Source: Cudoniella acicularis (lineage: Eukaryota > Ascomycota > Leotiomycetes > Helotiales > Helotiaceae). Taken from it: DNA of 37,490 nt. Position numbers and translations under genes: made by a program. The notes beneath the pieces are model-generated. The model did no database searches, was not told where the DNA came from, and saw only the letters and a list, made by a program, of their open reading frames with translations. The stretch is from positions 1 through 37,490 of the forward strand of contig JAAMPI010000447.1 in NCBI GenBank assembly GCA_013054445.1. Direction: 5' to 3'. Shown here piece by piece: positions 10,290-19,687 of this stretch (the first letter of the stretch is position 1; every line of letters starts with the position of its first letter).

Positions 10290-10515
10290 TTTATTTTGAT
10301 CATAAAGAACAAATATATAGAAGACTAGATATATGTTTATATTTTTTAGTAAGGCTAGTTCGAATACTAACGGCCCCTTAGTAGTCTTGATTATATATAG
10401 TCCGATCTTCTTATAGTTAAGTTTGTCGTTTAGTGNTTTTATATTAATGTTTTTTCTAAGAAGGTAAACCCTATCCCTCTCCTTTAAGGTAGGCTCTTGA
10501 CTACGTGTTTGATTA
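10290..10515 (-). other. C-terminal end of Gypsy pol (post-integrase region)
   Basis: Minus-strand translation reads RVYLLRKNINIK, then LNDKLNYKKIGLYIIKTTKG, then PLVFELALLKNINIYLVFYI. This matches the conserved stretch after the integrase core in fungal and plant Gypsy elements (typically D-K-V-Y-L-L-R-K-N-I, then K-I-G-P-F, then I-H-P-V-F-H-V). The expected I-H-P-V-F-H has become I-Y-L-V-F-Y, again His-to-Tyr through C-to-T. One base call is ambiguous (N at 10436). Confidence 0.75.
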
Positions 10516-12099
10516 TAGTAGAATACGTTTCTTTCGGCTATAAATTTAAGTTCTTTAGCGAGTTCCGCGTAGAGTACTCTTATCTTATCGGTCTAGATCC
10601 GGGCGTGTCGGTTTTCGACGTCTATAAGTCCCGGTTCCCTATATACTACTAGCTCGTAGCCATAGTTTATATAGAATAGCGTTACAAGTGTCGTGTCTGT
10701 TGTCGAACTATTATAGGAGAACTATACTATAGGTAGTATTTCTACTTAATTGTTTTGCTAGTAGTTTATATAGTATCTTAAGTATACCTCGATTACTTAG
10801 TTTATTCTTTCGGTTCCTCCGTTCGTCTAAAGGTAGAACGCTATTAACATCTTACGTTTAACTCCGAGGTAAGTAGTTAGTACTGTCTAAAATTTTAATA
10901 TAAAGAGCTTGTCCTAGTTTAATATAATCTCTTCGGGTAGTCTATGTCGAGCGACTACTTCCCTTAGGAACACATAGGCTAAATCCTCGGCTATACTACT
11001 CTCTATATAGGATATCAGGATCACGTACTTCGTAAGTCTTTTAGTAATAACTAGGATAGAGTTATATTCTACTCCTGTTATTCGATTAAGGGACCTTAGT
11101 AGCTTAATAATAAAGTCTTATAATATTGTTTTCTACGGTATAGGGGACACGGGTATTGTCTTTATTCGTCTATAAGGAGGGTAGTAGCTAGGTTTGTTCC
11201 GGATATAGGTATCGTAGTCGCCGACTACCTAGTTTACTAGTGACCTTAACTTAGAGCACTAGTAGTTCCTTACTATTCTCTTATAAGTTCTTCTTACCCC
11301 TTAGTAGCCGTATACTAGTAGTAAGTGTTAATCGGCGATAAAGTCTCGGATTATTATCGAGGGGATAAACATCTTCCTCGTCTTAGCTCGTCGTAGAGTT
11401 CTGTCCTTTATATATAGTTCTTTATCTAAATATAGATTATACTTAACTTCCTACCTAGTAGCTTCGCGGATCCGTTCGATCTATAGGCCTAGGTCGTTTG
11501 TGACCGTAACCTCCCTAATTACTAGTATAAGATCTCTATTTTCTAGGGTATATAGGATCGCTGTCTCCTCGTATTGTTTGTCGTCTTCGTATCCCGGTTT
11601 TCGACTAAGGGCGTCTACCCTAGCGTTGTCGGTTCCTTTCACGTGTTTTATCGTAAAGTCGTAGCCTGCTAGTTCCTCTAACTATCTAGCTAGTCGTCTA
11701 TTGTCTAAGACTTTTGTTATAGTAAAGGTCTATAGATTTATATAGTCTATATAGATAGTGATTAGGAATCGGGCTCCTTAAAGATAAACTCGCTAATGTC
11801 ATAATACCTCTACTATCGTAAGTAGTTCTTTTTCGTAAATGTTATAATTCTATTTAGCTAGTGACATTTTCCGTAAAAAATAGGCTACTAGGTATAGCTT
11901 ATCGTTGTCGTTATACTAGAGGTGTACTACTCTAGTCTAGGTATCGGATACGTTAGTTTCGACGATACTTAGCTTGTTATCTTAATAGCTACGTAGGATA
12001 GGTTCTTTCTTAAACCGCTACTTGATCTACTCGAAGGCTAGATTCGTTCCTTTATCCTATATAAACTCTACGTCTTTCCTTATAAGACGCGTAAGCGAT

Positions 12100-12706
12100 T
12101 CTACTAGTCTTAAGTGTCCTTTAATAAACATCCGGTAGAAATTAGCGAATCCTAGGAATATCTAGATGTCCTTAACATTTCTTAGTGTTGTCTATTCCGT
12201 GATCGCTCTAGTTTTTTTCGGGGTCGACGGCGATTTCTCTAGGTCTTATAACATAGCCTAGGAACGTCGTTGTCTAAACTCTAAATTAGTATTTAGATAG
12301 CTTAAGCCTAGAGTTAACTTTCGCGAGTGTTCTTATAACTTGTTTTACGTATGTTAGGTAGTCTTCTTCTCTTTCCGAGAAGACTAGAATATCGTCTAGA
12401 TAATATATAACCGTGATTCCTAAGTATTTATAAAGAATCTTATCGTTCTAACGCTAGTAAGTAGCCGGTGCGTTTATTAACCTAAATAGTATTATCATAT
12501 ACTCTTATAATCCTAAAGGTAAGAGGAATACTATTATCTATTTATAGCCCTTTATGATCTTAATTAAGTTAAACGCGCTTTATTAGTCTAACTTTATAAA
12601 TATAATAGCTTTAGCTAGCCTGTCCTATAGGTACTAGGTATTAGGTATCGGGTATACGTCCCTGATTATCGCGGTATTTAACTCTCGATAATCTATATAA
12701 GGTCGT
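12100..12706 (-). other. Degenerate reverse transcriptase domain
   Basis: Minus-strand translation retains the RT blocks in order: RPYIDYRELNTAI, RDVYPIPNT, DRLAKAIIFIKLD, NAPATY, and the catalytic block YLDDILVFS (YLDD codons at 12391-12402), followed by EREEDYLTYVKQVI and later [18 protein letters not shown]. The second and third aspartates of the active site (YLDD) remain, but stop codons fall between the blocks (for example directly after the LD of block A), so no functional enzyme can be made. Confidence 0.85.
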
Positions 12707-14383
12707 TCGTTTAGATCGCCCTTTTTATATACTAATAGTATGTTAGTAGCGGCGAGTGATTTTGATTTTCGTATCTACCCCTTCTTTACTACTTCTTTTA
12801 TATATTTCTCGAGCGTTCTTAAGGTTTATAGGTTATATTGTTAACACTTTTTAGATATTAGCTCTATCCCTTCTTTAAGTTTGATTATATAATCCTATAG
12901 TTTATGTTCTAGTAGAGCCTTTATATCGTCAAGGTTATCGAATAATTTTATAAATTCTTAATACTATAATAATATAACTGTTTAATCCTTTTTAATTTCT
13001 AATATCTACTTACCCTTATTAGTAGCTTTATCGTTTAAGGTTATATATACCTCTCGTAAGTCGGTTAGTTACTCGACTCGTTTATACTTATATTATATAA
13101 AGTTTATCGTACTTATTATCTAGTCGATATTTAGATTATACTTTTTAATCTATAGTATTCTAAGGATCACTAGGTGTCTCCTAAGTAGGACAACGTCTAA
13201 GTCGATTTCCTTAAAATATCTTTCTAGTATAGTTAGGGGTAGCTGTCTAGCTTCCCTCCTGACCTATCCGTTAATTCCCGCTTACTTACCTCTTAAGAGC
13301 GTAAGTTAGTATAGTTCTTATAGAGGTTCTATTAGGATTAGTTAGTTAGTCGCGAAGCTCGGGTTAATATAGTTTCCCTATACTCCTAAATCGATTATAG
13401 CTCTTGTTAGGATTCCTCTAAGCTTAATTTTAACGATAAGCTGTCTATAACCTATAGTCGTAGCGGCCTCCTAGATTCGTTGCTCGATAATAGTGTTATC
13501 TATTAGTTGATTTTCCTATACCCTACGTTAGTCCGTTACCTCCGTAAGTCGATATAGAACGTGTATTTATAGCTCACTTACTTCTATAATCTAGTCTTAG
13601 GCATAATCGGCCTTTAAGCTAGATATTAATATAGTTCTCTCCTAGATTCTTTTATTGTTACTTACCCTAATTATTTCCTAGATGCTTCTAGGTTCCGCTT
13701 CGTTATCGAAGATTAGTAATCGTTTTTTATAGATTAGTATAATAGCGATATAATAGCGTTCTCCTAGCTTGTTATGTTAGGCCACGAAGACGATTCTCCG
13801 TGTGTCCTGATAGGTAACTCGATATAGTTCCCTAAAGGCGGGTTCGTCCCTTATTCCCTAATCCTCCTTAAAGTATAGCTTGTCTACTAACTAGTTCGGC
13901 CTATTACCGACTAGTAGTCTCTATATCTATATATCCTAGTTAACTTAGGTTAGTACCTAATGTTCGCTAACCTCTAGTAAAGGGTCTAGTTTATTTAGCT
14001 CCTAGTCTAAACCTCCTTAGTTCCCTACCCGCGATAGCATTCCTAACTATTCGAGTTGTTCGTTACTAGTAGTCTAGAGGTCTCCCGTCCGGGCCCCTCC
14101 TTCTTCACTTTTACTACTATCGATAAATTCTAAAAGGACCGTGTCCCTAGAATCATCCTGTCTTAATAGTAGGTCTAGCTACGTTAATATTCCCTATTAC
14201 TCTAGTTGTTCGTCCGTAGCTATACTTAGGTCCCTTATTAGGGCGTTCGTTTCGCTACTACTTTCGCTAGGTTCTATAGGTCCTTATTAGGTAGGTACTC
14301 GCTCGGCTAGTCCGAACTCTCGGGCTAGTTTCTTCTATAGCTTCTTACTTTTCTTCCCGAGGCCGCCTTTCTTATAGTCCCTA

Positions 14384-14415
14384 GCTATATATCCTACTAC
14401 CCTATAGGTAAAACA
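14384..14415 (-). other. Mutated gag zinc knuckle (CCHC reduced to C-Y-Y-Y)
   Basis: Minus-strand translation gives CFTYRVVGYIARDY, with the exact C-x2-C-x4-H-x4-C spacing of a retroviral-type zinc knuckle, but the second, third and fourth ligands are all tyrosine. Each change is one transition: TGT to TAT for the two cysteines and CAT to TAT for the histidine. All three are CpA-to-TpA changes on one strand or the other. Confidence 0.8.
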
Positions 14416-15369
14416 TAGTTGGTTTTTAAGTCGTCGTTCTTTTTCTTCGGGCGAAAGTCTTAGTTTCTCGATAACGGCGACTTCCCTCTTATTAGTATAT
14501 GTTTTCTTAGACCGCTTGTCTCTTAGGTCGTTATATCCTAACCGGCCTCTACTCGTACTAGCCTAGTCGCGTATTCGTTTATATAGTCAGTTATCGACTC
14601 GTACGCTAGTATTAATTAATACGTTAATATTAACGGGTTAGTAATCGAATCGAGCGAGCTTATCTTTTACGTAGTCCTTTAAGCCTCGATTATAGTAGCT
14701 TATTAGTACGTCTATATCCTATCTTGTTTTAATAGTATATCTTTAGAACTTAGTAGTATAGTTAATTACTAACCTAGTTTAATAGAGTTTAAACAGTTTT
14801 TATACTATCGTCTTCTTTTCGTCGATGTCGCTAAATACTCTTTTAATCTCGGTCTTAAACCCTTTAAAAGACCTAAAGATTCTAGTTAATGCTTCTATAC
14901 GTTATGCCCTTGTCGTAGCGGCGAGGTAGTTCCTCAGAAATGGTTCGATCTACTTAGTAGCTTCTCCCCGAAGGTATAAAGCGGCCTAGATACTATATAC
15001 GTCTGTTGTTTTAAACTTGTCGTTATAAAATCAAAAGTAGATTTCCATCTAAAGTATAAAGGTCTTAAGGTCCTCTTACTTCCTATTATATTTGTCGGGA
15101 ACGAACACCTTCAGCCCTTCGTTTACCTTGACTTTGACCGCTATTATTAGTGCGTTAGGTATTCCCTTGTTAAGGTCTAGCGTAAGATTAACTCTACTAG
15201 CACTTACGCTAGTAGTCGCGTTCTCGGATCGTAAAGCTATCGTTATAATACTCTTACTTCAAGACTAGTGCTTAAAGTATAACAGATCTAGGTCTACTTA
15301 TTAAAGACAGCTCTCGGGTAAGCAGAAGGTCTATCGGATTAGTAGTATAGAAGTATAGGTAAAACAATA

Positions 15370-15708
15370 CTACTAGTAGTTGCTAACTAAGAAGCTTAGC
15401 ACGTTATAAGTAAAGATAAGTCAAAGTATGATATAAGATTACTAAAGTAATTTAAGTACGAAGCTCCTATCTAGTAAGGAAATCTCTCCGCTTATATAGA
15501 TCCCTTATGTCTATAGGCTATAGGTAGCAGGAAGGGCCGAAGGTCGTTCGGTCCTTCTGCTAAGCCTCGGCCTTGGACTCCATAACCTGACCCGTCACGT
15601 GACTAGTCATGTGATCTCGTGACTTAGGACCCTGGTTCTCTGTGCTACTCCTATTGGTCGTAGCCGAGCCTTAGGCCTAGGCCTGCACGTGGTTTCTCAA
15701 TTCGTGAC
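15370..15708 (-). repeat. 5' long terminal repeat of the Gypsy element
   Basis: On the minus strand the sequence opens TGTCACGAATTGAG at 15708, the TG-start form common in fungal Gypsy LTRs. It contains a TATA-like TATATAAG (15491-15498) followed by GC-richer sequence, consistent with a U3 promoter. The part from about 15520 to 15708 is clearly less TA-rich than the internal region. The inner boundary (about 15370) is an estimate because no second LTR copy is available for comparison and I could not place the primer-binding site with confidence. Confidence 0.6.
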
Positions 15709-16141
15709 ATTTACTCCCTTATTCTTGTCCTTTTATACTAGTACGCCAGCGGGCTAAAAAGGCACTAGAATTAATCGGAATCAATTCTACTATTCTATTA
15801 TATATATAGGTCTAGCTGGCCGCACCTACTACGTGCCCCTACACGTGACCGACGTACTAGATCTATAATAATATCTAGGATATAAAGAATATTAATAAAA
15901 ACGAAACTATTTATTCTAAAGTTAATAAGAGTTTTAAGTTTAATATTATATTTATTATTTAATAATATATATAAAATAATTAAGTAAAGACTATTTATTA
16001 GCTAACTTAAGTCGATCTTTATAAGATTAACTCTAAATTTATCTAAATAAGAGTCTTTATCTAGACGTCTTTGTTTCCTAACTCCTCTTTATTAACCTGT
16101 CTTTCTTTAAATAAGTCTTTAACTGTTATAGACCTAGTTTA
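15709..16141. other. TA-rich flank between the two LTR-like elements
   Basis: No gene and no recognisable protein motif. Very AT-rich from about 15850 to 16020, consistent with old RIP-affected repeat sequence. It may belong to the LTR-like element that follows. Confidence 0.4.
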
Positions 16142-16203
16142 ACGCGTCTTCTTTACCTGACGCGTCCCCCTGACCTGACGCGTCTGCCTTGCCTGCGACG
16201 CGT
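16142..16203 (+). repeat. Four ACGCGT sites in an 18-20 bp periodic array
   Basis: ACGCGT occurs at 16142-16147, 16160-16165, 16178-16183 and 16198-16203, mostly within the repeated context CCTGACGCGTC. ACGCGT is the MluI cell-cycle box bound by the MBF (Mbp1-Swi6) factor in yeasts. Whether it is used here is inference; it may simply be an LTR-internal tandem repeat. Confidence 0.75.
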
Positions 16204-16377
16204 CCCCCTTATCACGTGNCCTNGTCTGTACTAGCACTCACCTCCTNTATATAAGGCNCCTTCGGGGCNACCTCTCTTCTTCTCTCCTTAGCTTAGTTTC
16301 TTCGTAAATATAGCACTTCTTATAAATACGTCCTTANNTNACGTNAGGGCCCCTAGTGCCTTTATAGAGCTATAACA
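16142..16377 (+). mobile_element. Second LTR-like fragment with ACGCGT array and TATA box
   Basis: On the plus strand, four ACGCGT sites are followed by CACGTG (16213-16218), a TATA-like TATATAAGG (16248-16256), a pyrimidine-rich leader (about 16270-16300) and an end at 16377 reading CTATAACA, that is, a CA terminus as in LTRs. The next bases (TAGCAGCGCTAC) could be a mutated tRNA primer-binding site. A short open stretch beginning MKAYNARYLITKQSQK follows near 16495. I infer the promoter-bearing LTR of a second retrotransposon, truncated after about 16580. Its left boundary is unknown. Eight of the window's nine ambiguous bases are here. Confidence 0.4.
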
Positions 16378-17344
16378 ATTAGCAGCGCTACTAGTTATCA
16401 ACATATAGAAAGTCTTTCTTCCTCTTATTATTGCCTACTCTCGCTAGCGGATCCTAAGTAGGAATATAAACACACTGTTAGCTTATTTCCTACTATGAAG
16501 GCCTATAATGCCCGCTATTTGATTACTAAGCAGTCACAGAAAGCTTAGTGACTTTTCGGATTTAAAAGTATTAAGACTTTTGTCGCGAATGTCAGAAATG
16601 TCAGAAATTAGCTGAAACGTTTATTTCTGACATGCCGGGATCACGAGTATCCCGAATTAGGGCCGACGAAAATTATTTAATTAAGAGTGCACTTTCATAG
16701 GCCATCACTAAATAACTTGATATTAAGAAATTCTTCTACGGAATTATTATTTAAAGTTGCCACTTTAGTAAGAAAGGGCCTATCTTATAAAAATCGATAT
16801 CGTTAAGCAGATAGTAAAGGAGAGTTTGTACCAGCTTCTCAAATGTGATTTTGTTAAAACTAGTACGAAATCTAGATAAAAAATCTCTACTATATAGCCA
16901 ATCATAATTGTCAAACTAGGAAAAACATCTAACAATGCCATCCTGTTAGGAACAAAATGCGAAGCACGACCCTACAAGCAGGAACTAGACGTTAGCAAGC
17001 CCCTTCCTAGTATCTTACAAATCAACTTCGGTCTTAAGAGAATCCAGCTATCGCCGGATTATTACAAATTGCCATTTTGTCATTTTAAGGGTGCTTAAAT
17101 AATAGAAACGAAAACATATATTATACAGCACCGCTTTTAATTTTCTAAGTATTAATATTCCAACCTCACATACTCTCTATCATGGTCTGTGACTGTCCAC
17201 ACTCTTTGAATTGAGCCCTCGAAACTACTCATAGCTTTCTCTCCTGTCATCCTTTGGAATTTCGCCATTACTATAGTAGGTTCCCTCAAACTCGTTATAT
17301 CCTAGAAGTAACAAGATCCAAGCAGCAGCACCTCGTTCACTCCG
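16378..17344. other. Region between the LTR-like fragment and the MFS gene
   Basis: No gene supported. Contains the start of a possible retroelement internal region to about 16580, a hairpin cluster at 16589-16633, a smaller inverted repeat (CGGGAT/ATCCCG) just after it, and then AT-rich sequence leading into the presumed promoter of the MFS gene. A plus-strand open frame at 17254-17484 is a shadow of the MFS first exon. Confidence 0.45.
16589..16633. repeat. ATGTCAGAAAT direct and inverted repeats
   Basis: ATGTCAGAA at 16589-16597 is repeated directly as ATGTCAGAAAT at 16598-16608 and then inverted as ATTTCTGACAT at 16623-16633. The second and third copies pair perfectly over 11 bp with a 14-base loop. 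This is probably the end of a decayed transposon. Confidence 0.65.
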
Positions 17345-19287
17345 ATGGCCGCCCCCAACTTCGACAACTCCGGCAGAGACGCACGAGACATCTCCGAGGT
17401 CATATCAAATATTGTCATCAAGGGTTTAGATCAAGAGAAACAAGATGCAATACTACCACAAGACGTCCCTCCTCGAAATATTAGCGGCTTGAAATGGGGC
17501 TTGGTAGTCTTCGCTATTCTGTCCTCGATTTTCCTATACGCACTGGATGCCACCGTTGTAGCTGATATTCAACCAGTCATAGTCACACAATTCGACAGTT
17601 TGGATAAGCTCACCTGGCTCAGCGTGGGGTTTCTCCTTTCAGCTACTGCGACGAATTTGATTTGGGGTAAAATCTACAGTCAATTCAATGCGAAATGGAC
17701 GTATATCTTTTGCGTTGGATTGTTTGAGGTCGGCTCTGCTATTTGTGGTGTAAGCAAAACGGCTTGTTTTTCTTCGCCGCCCCCCCCCCCCCCCCCCCTA
17801 TTCTATCATATTCCTCTTCCTGTGCGCCATCATACCATTTACACCCCTGCCAGCGCACGAACACTTTCTTCTTTTACGATCGAGATATTTCCCAATCGGA
17901 CAACTGACTTTTCTTTTATTTAGGCTGCTCCATCAATGGATGTTGAAATTCTCGGACGAGTACTCTGTGGTATTAGCGGGTCTGGTCTCTACGTTGGCGT
18001 TATGACTCTCATCGCCACTACCACAACATTGCCAGAGCGTCCAATGTACGTAGGACTCACAGGACTCACCTGGGGCGTCGGAATTGTTCTTGGGCCCGTT
18101 GTTGGAGGAGCATTTAGCGACTCATCGGCCACCTGGAGATGGGCTTTCTATATCAACCTTTGCATCGGAGCTGTTTGCGCACCTGTTTACCTTTTCCTGC
18201 TTCCCAGCAAGGACCCTCGCCCCGGAGTGCCTTTCATAGAACGCGCCAAAGAGATGGACTATATCGGATGCATTCTTGCTATTGGTGCATTCGTGTCAGG
18301 TACAATGGCCATCAACTGGGGCGGGATTACCTACCCGTGGAACTCGGGGCAGATAATAGGCCTTTTTGTTTGCTGCGCTGTTGTTTTTGTCCTCCTTGGA
18401 ATCCAACAAGTTTATCTGATATTCACAACAATAAGTCGTCGTCTTATACCCGTCGAATTTTTCTCATCCAGGACAGTGCTCATCCTCTTCAGCTCTACTG
18501 CTGCTTCTGGAGCCGCTGCCTTCGTTCCGATCTATATGATCCCTCTGTTCTTCCAATTCACTCGCAATGACACTGCACTAGACGCCGGCGTGCGCCTGTT
18601 GCCTTTCATTGCCATCTTGGTCTTTACGATCTTTTTTAATGGCGCCCTCCTGGCTAAGTTTGGATACTATATGGTACGTCAACTTTCTTTGCACCTCCAT
18701 CCTTCAAGGTTCCCAGTGGGCTTTCTAGGGTCTCTCCTTCCAACGTACCACACTAACTCGCTGAACAGCCTTGGTATACCGTTGGTGGGCTCTTGGCCGT
18801 TGCTGGTGGCGCATTGATGTACACCGTCGATCAGTCTACTCCAACAGCAAATATATATGGATACAGTGTTCTTCTCGGCTGCGGGATTGGATTGTGGATG
18901 CAGGCCTCCTTCTCCGTCGCTCAAGCAGTCGTCGATCTGTCACTGATCGCCTCCGCCGTTGGCTTTATCACTTGCGCACAATTCCTCGGTATCACGATTG
19001 CACTTGCTATTGCGAACTCGATATTCTTGAACCAAAGTCAGACCAGTATATCGGCAATCCTACCAAATGTCCCTCTTTCAGAAATCCAGGCTGCAATAAC
19101 AGGTGCTCGGAGCGATTTTTTTCAGACGCTCAGTGGCGATGCAAAAATACTAGTGATCGGGGCCATTGTGAACGCGATATCTAAGACGTACATTCTTGTC
19201 ATAACTGCTGGTGCGTTGGTGGTTGTTCTGAGCTTCATGATGAAAAGAGAGCGGCTGTTCATGACTGCTGGTGTTGCCGCTGCTTAG
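17345..19287 (+). CDS. MFS drug:H+ antiporter (14-helix DHA2/DHA14 type)
   Basis: Three exons, 17345-17749, 17924-18673 and 18769-19287, all joined in phase 0; 557 residues. The first residues are a soluble tail (MAAPNFDNSGRDARD) and the first helix follows at about residue 50 (LVVFAILSSIFLYALDATVV). The antiporter motif C is clear (GLTWGVGIVLGPVVGGAF), followed by WRWAFYINL, both typical of fungal multidrug and secondary-metabolite exporters. Exon joints restore family sequence: SAICG/AAPSMDVEILGRVL and KFGYYM/PWYTVGG. It is a plasma-membrane exporter by family; the substrate is unknown. Intron 1 (174 bp) contains a 19-base C run; intron 2 (95 bp) has a CTAAC branch site. It is the first gene after the retroelement block, and its neighbours are housekeeping genes, so it does not sit in an obvious cluster. 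Confidence 0.9.
17780..17798 (+). repeat. C19 homopolymer in MFS intron 1
   Basis: Nineteen consecutive C bases within the first intron of the MFS gene. It is outside the splice signals. Such runs are length-variable and hard to sequence, so the exact length is uncertain. Confidence 0.9.
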
Positions 19288-19687
19288 ACAGCGAATTATT
19301 TCTCGAATATTCTTTACAGGCAACCATGCATTGATGAGGTTGCGGGTTTGCTTACAAGTATTGGAGGTCATGATACCATGGGAGTCAAAAGCAGTTTATT
19401 TTCTAGATGGATTTGTTGAATAGAAGGGTTTGTTTTCTTTCGAAATTTACTAATAAACGGTTATCCACCCCGCCATGAATTAAATGATACATACAGTCCG
19501 AGATCACCACTTACATATGTGACCACACTAGGGTTCTAAAACTTTGTCGCTGGCCATTTATTTAAATTGATGTAGAATTATTGGGGACAAATTGCCCCAT
19601 TTTTTGCGCTCAACTCTTGAGTAATCGAAAGTTTTCAGTCGTAGGCAAACTTAGGATTCGGAAACAAGACAGAATAGTTAAGTGATA
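19288..19687. other. Convergent intergenic region between the MFS and acyltransferase genes
   Basis: Four hundred bases between two gene 3' ends, AT-rich, with no open frame of interest. It presumably holds both 3' untranslated regions and poly(A) signals. I see no repeat or RNA gene. Confidence 0.6.

Larger units (their letters stand above)
10262..15708 (-). mobile_element. RIP-degraded Gypsy-type LTR retrotransposon, 3'-truncated
   Basis: Reading the minus strand from right to left gives the Gypsy order: 5' LTR (about 15370-15708), a gag region with a mutated zinc knuckle (14384-14415), a protease region, reverse transcriptase (about 12100-12706, with VIYYLDDILVFS at the active site), RNase H and integrase territory, and the end of pol at about 10290-10510 (RVYLLRKNINIK, then NDKLNYKKIGLYIIKTTKGP). 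Stop codons, mostly TAG and TAA, interrupt every frame, and TA dinucleotides are abundant. Both are expected from repeat-induced point mutation, which turns CpA into TpA. No open frame of useful length survives. I find no copy of the LTR at the low-coordinate end, so the 3' LTR and any chromodomain are missing. The element is inactive. Confidence 0.85.

Noticed and set aside
16142..16203. CRISPR-like regularly spaced repeats
   Set aside because: Only a six-base core with some flank is repeated at 18-20 bp; spacing is too short and the organism is a fungus.
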